The notes under the pieces: generated by a model
Told to the model about the DNA's origin: nothing
The model's database searches: none
What the model saw: only the letters and a program-made list of their open reading frames with translations
In this document: one piece after another, positions 12,541-26,400 of the stretch
Numbering within the stretch: position 1 is the stretch's first letter
Layout of the letters: the number at the start of each line of letters is the position of its first letter
Program-made: the position numbers and the translations under genes
Origin: Eudromia elegans
Lineage: Eukaryota; Chordata; Aves; Tinamiformes; Tinamidae
Direction of reading: 5' to 3'
NCBI GenBank assembly: GCA_003342815.1
Contig: PTEX01000004.1
Location: 9,489,508 to 9,553,507, forward strand
DNA: 64,000 nt

Positions 12541-15339
12541 TTTTTTTTTTCACAAAAGGGAAGAATAACATGTAGTTTGTTGTGCCAGACGAAGCAGCAG
12601 AACGAAGTAATGCATCTTACTTGAATTGCATGGATACTAATGGAAGCATTCTTAAATATTACTTAATAGTTGATTTGACATACTGCTTTGATGTGAGTTT
12701 TATTCCAAAAGAGATGTTTTGGCTAAGGTACAATGACAAAAATGTTTTGTAGTATGGTAAGAAATCTGTAAAGCTGACAAAAAATAAGCATTTAAATTCT
12801 TTCTGTTGAGGTCTCTTCAGTCGGAGCACTCTTCCCTACAACAGTTAGTCTTCTGTGCATATATTGCAATACCTCCAAAACACACACTATTGTAAAATAA
12901 AATCATATTTACAAATATGCAGCCTAAAGTGTAGCAGTGATGGTTGACACTGAAGATAGTATGACACATAGTTACAATTATTAAATAAAGAGCAAAAAAC
13001 TAGAGGCTGTGCTCCTGTCTAAACAGGGTCTCATTCACTACTTTATCATAGAGTACATAAAGTCATGTAACTCTCCGAGTTCATCGAAGTTATGCTGGGC
13101 TGAAACTATAGTACAGCACGAAGAAACAGAACCACTAATGTCATTGTACTTCTTAAAAGAGCACATTAGTAAAGGTTAGGAAAAACTCCTTAGGATTTAA
13201 ACACTGATTTTTTTATTTAGTTGTCTTAAGGAAATAACATAAGTATGTGTTGATGTTCCAAATTTGTGAGTCAGGAAACATTGAAAGTAAGCTTGGCCAT
13301 GCAAAATTAACTGTGAAGTTATATATTTTCATTAACTTCATCCTATCATCCTAACTTCATCCTATCATCCTAACATGCTTTTTTTTGGTTACAAAAATGC
13401 ATAGTATAACATAAGATATTCTAAACACATTGTATTTTGTGTTTTCTAAAACTGTTATAAGTAAATTTATTTTAATGCTATCACACCCCTCTGCTTTATT
13501 ACTGACAGACTAAGACGAGAAATGCTTTCCTCCTCAAAGGTATAATTATTAAAATGTTTAATCAAAAGTCACAGTTACTTTTACACTGTTAAGGTGCAAT
13601 TCAGAAGACAAGACAGTTCATTAGTGACAATACAGATTCAAGTTTAAATGGCCTAAGTATATGTCTGATTTTTATCTTGTCAGTGTTTGTTGTTATATTT
13701 TGAATATTCTAAAAATTGCGCTACTTCCACATTTTAGGGGAATATGCTCATCTGCCTTATATTATTACCACAAAAAACATTTGATCTTTTAAAGACTTCC
13801 ATGAACACTTAGTATTTCATTACAGTAGGCAGATATCAACAGAGCTATTCAACAGTGCTTAACATTTACTTTGAAAAATCTGAATTTTATAGTATTAAAA
13901 GTATGACTATAATATGATGTTGTATGCAAGGATAAAAACAGAGTAACATTGTCAAGCCATATAACAACACTCAAGGGTACCTATGCATTTTGTATTTAAA
14001 ATTCCTTTCTTATTAGATAACTATGCAATTTCAAAATACATGTAAGTCGTTTTAATTAAATATTTATTTTTAGAAACATGAAAAAGTAGCTAGTAGGATG
14101 TGCATAACACAAAACTATTTGGTTTAACAGCTTCGGAATACTCTACCTCATCCCTCCTCAGTCTGGCTTAAGTGAAACTGTGATGAAAAATTGTAATTAA
14201 AAGATCCACAGATACTGGTGAAGCAGCAACCACTTCCTTTTTATCTTTCATGACTGCAGTTTCTCAAGGGTTTCTCAAGATTCTCCATCTATTCAGCAGT
14301 CATTTTTACTATACAACTGAGCACGACCACAGCATAGAATAAAAACATAATTAGGTGAGCACAAGCTACACAGTTAACAGAATAACAACTTCCAGATAGA
14401 TTACACTTATATAAACACTTATTAATTTAAATAAGTGTATATATAAGTATATAAAATAACTTTTTGGCACAGTTTTCAGTCCAAACAAAGAGGATAATAT
14501 AGAACTAAATAAGCTTATATGAAGATTTTGATGCTAAAGAAATGGGTCAAGATAATTTCTGAACAATGCTCACATTTCTTGTAAATGGGGCCATATTCTT
14601 AGAAAGCTGAACTTTCTAAAGGAACTGTTTTGAAAACAATGAGTCATTTTTCTAATATTACAAACTAATTGTGTATTTTCTTACCAGACTTTCAGCAAAA
14701 CAGTTCACCTTGACAGGCATTTTCAGTCAGCTCTAAGTTTCACAACATTGAAAATAACCCAATTCTTGTGAAAATTTACCCTCGTGGTCAGTACTATCTC
14801 ATAAGAATTTATTCATCTACTAAAATATAAAAAATATTTTTCAGTTGTAGAATTACACTTCTATCCAGATTTTTTTTTTTGTATATACAGAGAAAAAAAA
14901 GGATGTAAAATGAAAATTCATATACTACTATTGCCACTATAGCGTTTTTCAGAAACAAATCTGGATATCTTACTGCATCCTGGTATTTTCTAAGCCAGGA
15001 AAAAAGACATACTAGACAGAGGAAAGAAAGAAAATCTATTCCACTAGTAATGCGCTATCCAATCACAGCACATCTGGGTTTTTTTCCTGTGATGACAAGG
15101 ATGCACAGATGTTTTTTAATATCCATAAACCAATATGCTAGCTATGAAAACAAAGGAACACAGACAATATACTGCCAGTAATTCAGTTAATCTAAGATAA
15201 AAACAGAGATGAAAATGGAATGAATCAATTTCTTCAAACAAACTTCCTGCTACTTATAAATCAGAGTACTAAAGAGAAATAAATACATACGTATCCTGGT
15301 GATCTAACACCCATCCCAACCTAGCCCCATCTTGTGTCA
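12541..15339. other. Intergenic, no gene seen
   Basis: AT-rich unique sequence without sizeable open frames. It contains the 19-bp tandem duplication at 13.3 kb and short A or T runs. Parts may be regulatory, but nothing stands out. Confidence 0.6.
13333..13370 (+). repeat. 19-bp tandem duplication
   Basis: TAACTTCATCCTATCATCC occurs twice head to tail (13333-13351 and 13352-13370) and is followed by TAAC. This is a small recent slippage duplication. Confidence 0.95.
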
Positions 15340-15620
15340 CTGCCTAAGTCATGCAAATTACCCCAGAACTGCCAGTTGACTAAGATTAATGACACTGCGC
15401 CAGCTTCTTTGTTTCTCTCTGCGGCCGTTTAGTGTGAAATACTATCCAAAAACATTATCTATCCTCTATTAATCCCACAAATTTGTTCACACCATGCACA
15501 TTGTTTAGGGCAATTTACAACAGGAACATACTGAGCACAATTGCATTTAATTACTTGGGTTCTAATTACATTCATTAAAGGCTAATAAAATAAATGAAAC
15601 AGCTTTAAAAGCTTCTGCAA
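15340..15620. promoter_or_regulatory. Intergenic enhancer-like stretch with octamer and homeodomain sites
   Basis: An exact octamer ATGCAAAT lies at 15351-15358, followed by AAGATTAATGACAC, then (about 15541-15600) TTGCATTTAATTAC, TCTAATTACATTC and GGCTAATAAAATAAATG. The segment is unique sequence with spaced TAAT/ATTA cores. It lies about 17 kb upstream of CDIN1 and could serve MEIS2 or another distant gene. Inference only. Confidence 0.35.
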
Positions 15621-17229
15621 AACACATGGGTCTTGTCTCCCTCATGAAGCATACTGTAGAGGTTTGATGTGAAACATAGATTTCAGCATATATGTCTATT
15701 ATATCTCTGTAACATACATAAAGACACTGAATGTATATATGTGTGTATATTTATATATAAACCATATGCATNTCAATTCTGAATGATCCTGAATACTGCT
15801 GATATTTACTTATATTACTAGTCATGAAGATGCCAGGCACCCCAAACTACTTTTTAATGTGNTATGTTGAGAGGGAGGAATATCAGCTTTAAATTCCAAG
15901 CCAGCTCCTCTAACTGTTTCCACCTGCACTAGAGAGTTATTTTCTCTTTTTCTCTCATCTCTNTCTGCATTGTAAAAGATATAAACTGACATCAGAAAGG
16001 AGAAAAAACAGTAAGAAAGCAAAGAAGAAAAGAACAGGGAAAACCACATGACTATATTTGGTATATTCTTAAAAATATTTCATTAAGGCTCATTTCTGAC
16101 ATTCATCTGACTTTCTCCTTAGTAGCTGTTTATATTANAAAACACATTCTGAAGCACACTAGGCAGTCTAAATAAATTCCCCATGGTGGTTAAAAATGCA
16201 GCTTGTTAATAACACAATTTCCTAATTCTTACGTGCCTATTCTATTTACATTGTGCTTAGAAGGCAGTTTATGGTAAAACACAGAATCTGGAGCATTTTG
16301 CTGACAACTGTGCCAAGCAAAATGTGGTGCTAGATACACAGAAGACAGCACGTGCAGTGAGCTCCTCTTGCTCTAACTATTCATTGTCTTTGGATTTACA
16401 AGAAGATGGATCTTAATAATCAGCGAGAGAAAGAAAGTCTTAGCTAATTATCCTACAAACCTTACTGTATGTACATGTGTCGTCTTCGCAGAAGTTACAA
16501 TTCAGCACACTTGGAAATTCAAAACTATTAAGTATTTGGCAACATAAATAGGATGAATATCAAACATGTTTGCCAACAGTTCGAAGTCTACAGACTTAGA
16601 CATCATTTCTTTCTGTGTAAAAATGTGAACATCAATCTATACAAAAAATTCAGTCTTTAGGAGTGACTTCCAAGGACTCCTGAGTCTGTGGTTTGCTCTG
16701 TTATATGTGAGCACCTCATAGTTAAACCCAGTTAACGGATATAATTTGTAGATTTTTAATTAATGTTTCCAAGCCTCAAGAAACACTCAATTTTGTGGTG
16801 CAGATTCTGTGAAGTAAAGCTGGTCCAGCCAACTTATCTGCCCTCATAATTTGCTAAACGCTCTCTAGCCAATGTTTTATTAATTTTAAATGATCTGTTT
16901 AACAACAAATTTTTTTGTGTGTTTCTTGGTTTTTTTAATTCACTAATGACAAATCAACTGCATTTTACCTGAAAATAAAATATATTTTTTTTTTCTGATT
17001 GGGATATGTTTTCTAAGCCACTTGTTTGGGTTCAGCAATTCAGGCACTTTAACTGAGAGCAATAAATTAACTACAGCTAGCTGCACCATTTTTGAAATTT
17101 AACCTTAGGATTATACAACTTTGCCACATACACATCTCAAAACTGTTTCTTATCATGAACTCCATTTCTATTGCTACCTATTAAAACAGCAGACATTAAA
17201 ATAAAAATCGCAGGGATCCCTCATTCGGG
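15621..17229. other. Intergenic, no gene seen
   Basis: Unique AT-rich sequence with four isolated N positions between 15.77 and 16.14 kb. A TA/TG-rich patch lies at about 15.73-15.77 kb. Composition becomes less AT-rich towards the TATA box at 17.23 kb. Confidence 0.6.
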
Positions 17230-17237
17230 TATATAAA
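17230..17237 (+). promoter_or_regulatory. TATA box (TATATAAA) upstream of a hairpin cluster
   Basis: TATATAAA sits in a locally GC-richer context (CGGG before, CGCTCC after). The expected start about 30 bases downstream falls at about 17260, within 3 bases of the base of the large inverted repeat at 17257. A weak initiator-like TCA lies at 17252. The motif is near-palindromic, so direction is not certain from the box alone. No proximal sequence element of the snRNA type was recognised. Confidence 0.35.
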
Positions 17238-17256
17238 CGCTCCTTCATGAATCAAC

Positions 17257-17369
17257 GTTTGCTTTGGAGAGGGAGGAGGGGCGCCTGTCCTGCACAACAA
17301 AGCAGCGGCGGCAGCAGCAGCAGCTCAAAGCAGCTGCCATCTGGCTTCCTCCTGCCTCTCCAAGCAAAC
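17257..17369 (+). repeat. Long imperfect inverted repeat, hairpin of about 113 nt
   Basis: GTTTGCTT (17257-17264) pairs with AAGCAAAC (17362-17369). After a bulged T, GGAGAGG (17266-17272) pairs with CCTCTCC (17355-17361). After one mismatch, AGGAGG (17274-17279) pairs with CCTCCT (17348-17353), followed by two G-U wobbles. That makes 21 Watson-Crick pairs in the outer stem. Inside, GGCAGC (17310-17315) pairs with GCTGCC (17333-17338) across a CAG/CGG-rich stretch. The structure is directly visible. Whether it is transcribed as a primary microRNA-like or other structured RNA is inference. A pure DNA role, for example a cruciform, is the alternative. Confidence 0.85.
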
Positions 17370-17409
17370 AAGATCCATAGTTTAAGGAGTGTCGTAGAAG
17401 GCAGAGAAG

Positions 17410-17463
17410 AGCTCTAGGTTTAACCTTAGAGCTTTATAGTGGGGTGTTTTTCCACTCTATAAA
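17410..17463 (+). repeat. Two adjacent short inverted repeats downstream of the large hairpin
   Basis: AGCTCTAGGTT (17410-17420) faces AACCTTAGAGCT (17422-17433) with one unpaired base. Immediately afterwards TTTATAGTGG (17433-17442) faces CCACTCTATAAA (17452-17463) with a two-base bulge. The loop of the second contains TTTTT (17447-17451), which could act as a Pol III-type terminator if this were a Pol III unit. CCCC at 17465-17468 and GGGG at about 17480-17483 form a further short pair. Confidence 0.8.
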
Positions 17464-17469
17464 ACCCCT

Positions 17470-20400
17470 TCCTAATATAGGGGTATGGAAAGCTCAGGAA
17501 ATTGTTGGTAGGGTAGAAAGCCTTTCACTTCTGGTTCAGATCCGCACCAAGTCAGCGGTGACCAAGTATAACCATCACCTAACAGAATTTTTAACAAAAG
17601 GCGTTAGCTGATCTCAGTACAGTACTAATGAACAAACACTCATATCACTAAGAACAGCACCAAATACAATGAGTCTTTTCCTCCTCACTGTGCAGAAATT
17701 GCTTCTCACCAGTAGCAGCTGAAAACATTTCAACATTAAAACATAAACCAAACTACTTAAACTACAAGGGAGAAAAGAGTGCCACAAGGAGGGCGCAGAC
17801 AGTGAGGGCTCTACAGTGGGACACGCAGCTTCTGCTAGAGGTCATCAAGGCACAAGTTCGCCAGCTTTCAGGGCATGTTCTAATGCCTGCTGTCTTCAGC
17901 TTGCTTGGGGTAGCAGTGATGGAAACTGGAGCAGAGCATTCTACAGCGGTTCAAATTTGCCTTTATACTGGAGCAGTTAGAGGCTCNACCTGTGGACATG
18001 AATTATCCATTTCTCTTGGAAGCTCTCTAGTAATATGTATTCACCATTTTGCTATATTTACAATATATCAATAAAACCCAGAGACTGAGCTTATTCACTC
18101 AGATGTTACCATCAAACAAAAATGGCTAGAACATTATGTACTAAAGCAATGAAGTAGTTAAGCAGCAGTATAAAGCAGCAGTGTAAAGCATAGCCACTTA
18201 CTACTTGTGGCATACAGTAAGGATCCAATTCCTTTCCCATCATATCATTAACATCAATGGGAGCCCTAAAAGGTTTCATAGAAATTGATGGCATTTTCCA
18301 TTCCTTTAGTGGGATGTGATTGTACACACATTAATGATGTGACATAAAAAATAGTCATTAATAAGCAGCAGTTCATTGCATTATGATGTGAAAGACAATT
18401 TCCATATCTAAAAGTCAGAATCCAGTTCATAGCCAAAGGAAAATAAACTTAAAGTCAAGCATTTGTGCTGTTGAGAAGGTCAAATGCTGTTTTAATACTG
18501 TACAACTAAATGGATAGATCCCATTAAGACCAATCAGCGAAAAGCACCAACAAAATGAATAAATACAACCCAAAAGCTTAATGACCTCAGTCCCTAGCAG
18601 CCCCTTGACCCTTATTACTACAGCTGCTGGTGTAGAGAGGGATTAAAGGGGGTTAGAAATCATTGGGTTAACATACAAGGGCTCAGAAATTTGACCTTGG
18701 TTACTTACAACATATATCCCCTACTAAAAATGAGTATATGAGCAGAATTAGAAACAGAGCCAGCAAAGGTCAGCTTGAGTGCAGATAAGCTAAGAAAAAG
18801 GAGGCTTGAAAGGCAAGAAAGATTCTGTTTCTCCACACAGCATTTTTTGTAACCAAAATGGCCTAAGGACAGGAGCAAGATTAGGGCTGTTGGCATTCCT
18901 GGAAACACCAGATAAATTTTGGGGTACGCAAACCATTCTTCAGGTTTTAAGCAGAAGTAACAGCTTTCTAAGCTAAGTAAGAGAACAACTATTCATTGTT
19001 AGGGATGTACCAGCAAGCCCATTCGGCAACTCAGACATATGGATAACACCCTCATCATCATGTCCTCAGTCCAAAACNGGACTTCCTCACTAATTCCAAC
19101 CACAAATTCAATAATCATGACTCTTCTATCAAATTGCCTCTGAAATACTCCTAACCAGCATCACTTGCCTAGATAATATGGTCAACATCAAAAAATGGAA
19201 ACCTACAAACTAAAATGCATAGAAAACCACACACCAACAACTTACTTCCATAAATCTGGAGCCATTTGCAGCACCGTCACAAATACACACATAACTTAGA
19301 CACTCTCAGATCGTATCCCATTCACTTCTCAGTGGGAAAGGAGTGAGAACCCTCATATCTATCTACTTAAACCATCCAAAACCAGCTTTCAGTCAACAAG
19401 CACATTTCTATTTAAAAACATACATACTTTCTGACAGAGAAACTAACTTCTCTCCGATCCATACTTAATAAACAATGTCTTTTTTTCTTCAGTGGGATTC
19501 ATCTTTCTCTGCCTCATCCCTCCAATATCATCTTCTTAATTCCACAGGTAGCAACTGCTCTTCTTTTAAAATTACTGAATTAATCCACTATATCTGAAAA
19601 ACTACTCTCAACTTTATTTTGATGCCTTTTCTATATTTCACATCTGGAAGAATGGCTGGTATGCCTGCAAAACTAATTCTTTTAAATATACTAACTGGTC
19701 TAATAAAAGTTACTACTTCTATCTACAAATCTCTTTATTTCTTTAAAATAAAGTCGGTTGACAGGCAATCTTACAATAGGATACAATTAAAATGTAAAAT
19801 ATGCTGTAATAAAATTTCAGGGTTTCTTAACTTGTAGAATTCTCAAACTCAAGGAGCTGTTTTCTACATTTTAAAAGATTTAAAAGATAATCATAGACAG
19901 TAAGTTTTTATATTGTATTCATATAACACTGAATCTGAATAATTAACAATGTTTAATTAACTTTTCTTTCCACAAACAACAGTTTTGTTTGCCAAACATA
20001 TACTAACTGAATATAAATGAAGAGGAAATGACTCTCTAGAGAGAAGATCAGTATTCATGTGCCACAGAGAACTCTGGATCATGACAACCTTGGGCAGAAG
20101 GCCTGAGCTGTATTCTCTATCTTTCCATTATTGGTTTCTTGCACAGAGCAAGCTAAATCCTAGGTAAGATGCATATTTTGATCCATCATTGAATCTAAAC
20201 ACTTAAAATCCGATGAGAAAGGCAGTAGTACAATAACTCCCTCATACAATTGGAACTGGACTTCATCGCAGGCCAGTGAACAATCCCGCAGTAACAAGAG
20301 AATTTAGCAACTTCATATAGCTCTCTCTGCTTAACCAGGCTGACATTCAGACTGAAAAGACTGTGCAGTAAGATTTATCTAAAGAAATTCAGAGACAGGC

Positions 20401-23400
20401 TGAAACAAAAGACACACATGCAAAAATTAAGAAATTAAGTGTATCCCAGGATACATGTCCTGGAAGAATCTAGTTTCCAAGTCAGTTAACCATATTGTAT
20501 TAATCTTAGAAGGAGGTGATCAGATTTGCACCAGAGTATTTCAGATGATGTCCAGACACACCATTCTCTTGTATAAAGGAATTGATATATTCCAGAAATA
20601 ACTCAGATCTACAAGAAACTCCAGTTCTTTATATTTTTATAGTTAAAAATTATAATTTACGTAGATATTCTTTTACCTCATATTGTTGACTTTCACACCA
20701 GTTTGTATTATTCCATAGTTCACGGTCATATAGTCATAAAATATTTTTCCATAAATACCTAGTTCTCACTTGCACTAATAACAATCTACTACTTTGTCCT
20801 TAGCACAACTTTTTTTTTCTTTTGAGTCAATAGTATTAATGAAAATATTAAACAATACAAACCCCAGAAACACTCCCTGAAGAATGATTCCCCCACCTGC
20901 TATTCTTTTTCAATAACATCTATTGTCCCTTTGCACATATTTAAATCTTAATTTTAAAATGTCCTTATTAGATAAGAAATTAATTTTTAGAACAGTATCA
21001 CATCCTCCATATTTAGTGACAATACACTGAAGAAATGCACAGACCCAAATACACACATAATTGGGCCCCAATGTAAACAGCAGCATTCTGCAACTCTGGT
21101 CACTGTTGCATGTTTAGACAAGACCTAGTAGTGTTTCTCTCTCCAATACTTTAGGAGTCTGAATATCTATCCAATATATCCACATCTGTACTAGACTCCT
21201 GGGTGAGCATTCCAACAGGACCTGTCTAACAGTTCCTCCAAAAGTCTGCAACTATTTTTAGATGATAATGGTAGATACTTTCTGCTTTCTTAAGTATAGC
21301 ATAATACAGTGATATGATGCAAGGATAACAAAACAATCCCTGAAATTCACAATAAAGACATGCCCATCTTGGCATTAGATGCTAAAAATCAGGTATCCAT
21401 TGAATTACAATTAAATAAGCAGGACACACATTTCTTTTTAGAAAATATTATGTCTATATTAACATGTACTAGTTCACAATGCATGGCAAAAGACATAAAA
21501 CAACAGAGAATATACTTCCTAGTAACCTGCAAGGAAGGTAAAGAGCAAGTGCCTTCTCCCTTGAGAAGTACTGAAATACACGAAAAACATACTGAAATAC
21601 AATAAAATTAATGATTAGTCATTTTTAAGGATGCTTCAAGAAAATGTGCTAAGGAGCACCTTAACAATTCTTTAAGGAAAGAAGGAAGTATATAAATATT
21701 GTCCTGACTTGTTTCTGTTTCTATTAATGTATAGCCAAAAGTATCACAATAGGTACAAAATGGTATATATTTTCTCCTCACTCACTACACACATAAAAGA
21801 TCTGTCATTTCCAAGATGTCTCACTCATTAGAGTTCCATAATTTTGTATCAATTTCAAACAAGCCAAAAGTTTAACCCTTTGATAAACCAAACATTGACA
21901 TTTAATAGGTAAGAATTTGCTTTAAAAATAATATAGTAACAAAATATATCTAAAATATACCTATAACCCCAAATCTGCATTAGAACAGTCGCATATGCTT
22001 GTGACTTGTAAATCTTTTATTCAACAGAGCACTATATGCTGCTTGATCTTACTGGGTTAGAAAATACATTACAAATTACACTATAACATTGAATATCTAT
22101 ATAAAATATGTAAAAATATGTAAAATATAAAAATAGTAAAATAGTGTAACTGTACATAGTCATGNTTTTTTTCTGAATACTTTTTCATAAGCTGTACACA
22201 CACACATTAAGTTTACAGATAGCTCACTATGTTAAGATATGCCTTGGTTGGAAATCTTTTGATTTAAATATTCTGTAGTATAACTGTGATATACTATATA
22301 AGATAATAGATAAGATTTCCCAATTAAAAACTTCATTCTTACGAATGCAGTATACGAAGACATGGAAGTGGACAAGATCTCATTTTGGATAAGACTCTAG
22401 TACTTATTAAATGTTATTACTTCAGAACTGGTTATAGATCATCATTGATGTAACAATAACAGATGTCTTATTTGTACATTCCTTTTCTGTCTGTTCCTTT
22501 CAACTCCAATTTTACAACTTGTAAAGAAATACAGAAAATTCAATTTACAGGAGACTTGTGCAGTATTTATTCAGAAGCCAAATGTAAGACATTTTTCCCA
22601 AATTAATTCTCTTTAATTTTCAAAGAACCATATTCTATTTTACTTTCCCTATTTCTGAAACTATTGATTTGGTGCTGATTTTTTTCTGTAAAGATTACTA
22701 CATACTATAATGATGACACATATTGGATACTGCTAACCATGAAAACAGTATCTTACATTTGCATATAAATACACACGTTACAGCATTACATTCTCCCAAG
22801 GTTTGTATGAATCATGCTTTGACCAGTGATTCTATAAATAGTTTAAATTAGTAGAGATTGATTTGAAGCAGTTTCCCTTTCACTGTCCTGTCCTTCCCTT
22901 CAATAAACAGGAAGATCATAATCACTCCTTAAAACTTCCTTAATCAATATCCTTTACTGCAGCATTTCACTGTCAAGTACGACTTCGATGGGATGGAAAA
23001 CAAAACAAAAACAAGCAAAAAGCTTTCCCATTAAAAACAACAAAACAANAACAACAAAAATCAATTAGACTTTCACTAATTTATATGGGAGCTCAGCAAA
23101 AAAAAAAAAAAAGTCAATTTTGCTTTATTTTTCATAAATCCTTAAGCTGACCTAAGTTTGGGGCTGCAGGTTAGGACTCGGGAAAGAGTCAACACTCCAA
23201 TGTTACTAATAGAAAAGCTCTGTGGCACATGTGTCATGAATAACATCTGTGCATTAATTAGAATATATATTCAAATTAATTTTCAGCTTGAACTGTTGAT
23301 AGGACTTGGGAGCAAATCTCCAGTAATTAAAATACTGAGGGTTTAGCTTTCAAGAATATATCACAAAGTTTCATTAATTATCATTCCAGGAATTTTAACC

Positions 23401-26400
23401 TCTGCTACACATTTACTATTATCACAAGTGGGAACTTTGCTCTTGTGAGGACTCAAAAATAATTTTATTAATCTATTTATGTTTTCACTTGCAACTCACA
23501 AAATCAAATTTCACTCCAAACTGTTGAGGTTTTGTTCTCTGATACATTTGCCTTAGCTATACAAACTCCTATCTCATACAATGACTAAGTTGTGAACTTC
23601 TGAGTTCGTGAGAGGGAACCACACTCCCCAGCTTGCTAGAGTCTCTGCCACAGTAAGTCCTACACAGCAAAGGGGAATATTCATCCAGAGACAGTCAGCA
23701 TTAATACAGCTCCAGGGACTCTAGTCCCAAGGCGGCTCTCAATGAGCAGCCCACAGCACAAGAGGAGGAACTTGCACCCACCTGTACCAGCCTGTGTGGA
23801 AGCACACTTCAGAGATGTCCATACGGCACAATCAAGTGTGACAAAGAAATATCCAAACGCTTTCTGAATTATGATTTTTTGAGTTCTGGTAATCACTAGG
23901 GCAATCAGCTATGACAAAAAGCAGAAAGCGCATGTACAGCATCAAGTTATAAATGTCCTAATCCTAATGTAACTCTACTGACTCCACACCTTGCAGGAGT
24001 TTATAAACTGTCCAGTATAACCCAGTTCAACTCAGAATATTACACAGACCTGTTACTGAAATTGCATTTTTTTTTCTACAAAGGACTTAATTGATTCAAA
24101 AATTCCTACTGATGCAAATTCTGAACTTTATTTAGATGTGGTTAAATGTATGCAAAAGATAAAGCCTTATGCAGAGAAGTTTAAGAACTGAATCAAATCT
24201 GATCCTCCTGAAATTGAGCTTAAGTACTGTACAAAGTATAAATATAGGAGTATATAACGCCTAAAACAAGCTTAGCTATATGGCCTGCCAGACCGAGAGC
24301 AAAAGTAAGCAGCCTATCTGCCGGCAGTTTGCACCTCTCTGCCTGATCACTAGTAACAGGCAAAAATAGGATGAAAAGGCCCGCTCTGGGAGTTGTCAGC
24401 TGTAACTGCATGATGACCATATACAGAACTGTCTCACAACCCAGATCAAGAGTAGATTTACTTAAAGTTTGAAAAGGACTTCATGAGGATATATGGGGAA
24501 CTCTGAGATTTTCTTTTCCTCTCATACTGATGTAGTCAACGCACAAGTCGTTGGTGTCAGTGCACTGGTCTGTACATGAGAATCAGTGTCAGGGCAGAGA
24601 GAAAGTTGTCCTTCTCCTGTGGTCGCTTTGTGACACTTGCACTAGTACAAAGCACCTATAAGACACAGGAAGGATTCCCATGCTACCAATGCACTTTTAC
24701 CAAAGTTCTCAAAGCAGAGAAAGTGTGTGGGTCAGTTGAGATTTACCTCTGACTACTTCTACTAATTATATGACCCATTACAGAGAAAAATCCTATTTTA
24801 ATGCCATATTCATGAAGAAATTCCCGATAATTATGGATTCATTACCATATTGTTGAACCAGTACCAATGATAAAGACAACTTGCATAAAAACAAAATAAC
24901 AGGTCTTGCAGTTGTAGAATAGGTGATGAGAGAATATAATTTGGTAATTCAAGTTCATCCAAATGCTCTTGAATTCTTTGGCACTGTCAGATACAGCCTA
25001 AAAAGTTGCCTGGTGTGAATTTCTAAATAATGTCAATCTAAAACCATACTAGTGAAAAAAATAATTAGTTCCAGAGCTCCTACCATTAACAGAAAATAAC
25101 TAAAATGGAGACTTTGGGGCTTACACTACAAGTTAACTCCAAAACACTGTCCTGTTAGTTTTAAGGACTTGTTACTACTAAAAAGGTTTAAATAAAATGA
25201 ACTTACATGATTTTTCCTGAAATCATTTATTTTGATTATTTAAATTCTATCTAAATATTTTTAAAACATATCTTTCAGTTACTTTTTTGCTTTTTGAAGT
25301 TCTCTAATTCAATCACAGATGTTGGATTTGAAGTTGTAATTAAATAATAAAATACCTATGATTTGCATTAGACAAGAGATCAGACTAAATGACCGTACTT
25401 GCTCTGCTCTCCTTCTTCCTTTTGGTCTAAAATCAGGAAAAAAAAATCATTTTGAATGTTTGCAACTGCTTAAAGAGAAAGCAAGAGCAAGGCTTTGCAC
25501 ATCTCATGTAAATACTATGAGTGATTTTGCTTGCAATATTTGAACATTCAATATAGAAGCAGTAAACTCATTCTCTAAACTCTCCTTAAATGGCATCATC
25601 TAGCAAATGGTACCTATTTTACTGCTTTGAACAATCTTATCACACTGCCACAAAAGACACTAACTACACTAAGGCCATATAACATGGTAGTAGCCTGCAT
25701 TTTAACTTACCCTTAGGGACTACTTAACCTCTTGTTTTACTTTTTCCAGACCAAATCAACNGTAGGGATAACCAAGTGATGATATATGTCATAACTATAA
25801 AGGTCAACAAGGTTTAAATGCAGTGGGTTCTACTCATAAATATTTGACTACTAGGAGCATATTTTTCATCTTTAAATCCTGAGATTGGCACCTTGGTAAA
25901 CAACACATTTTCTGAACAAATCTGAAACCCACAGTTCTTCATAGTGACATCCACACTGAATTCTTCCAAACGTGTGCTTGAATGCCAGTGCCAAGTATCA
26001 CACAGTGACAACAAATCCTTTCTCATGAATTAATGAGAATAATTTAATAATGAGAATAATTTAATGCTCATGAAGCATTAAAGGTAAACAAACCAACCAG
26101 TATCAGTTGCATAATGTGCTTGATCCTGAATTTGCCTACATCCCTTGGCTACATTGCAACCAGGAGCTTAATTTGGAGTTTATAGTACAGAAAGCATATG
26201 CTGGTTTTACTACAGCTGTTCCACCAGCTACACTGAGGCTCTACCAGACTGGCTGGGCTTAGGCAAGTTACACTGCCACTTTGGATATCTTGCAAGCAAT
26301 TGATTTTAGTGTTGCTGCATGCAATCGAATAATATAAGTATATTCGAAAACCTTCCTCCCTGACAAGAAACATGTTAAGCCAGAAAAAATGATTTTTATT

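Noticed and set aside
17802-18074. 90-codon plus-strand frame downstream of the hairpin cluster
   Set aside because: It was considered as a product of the TATA-box unit, but the translation has no recognisable domain and no Kozak or splice evidence links it to the promoter.
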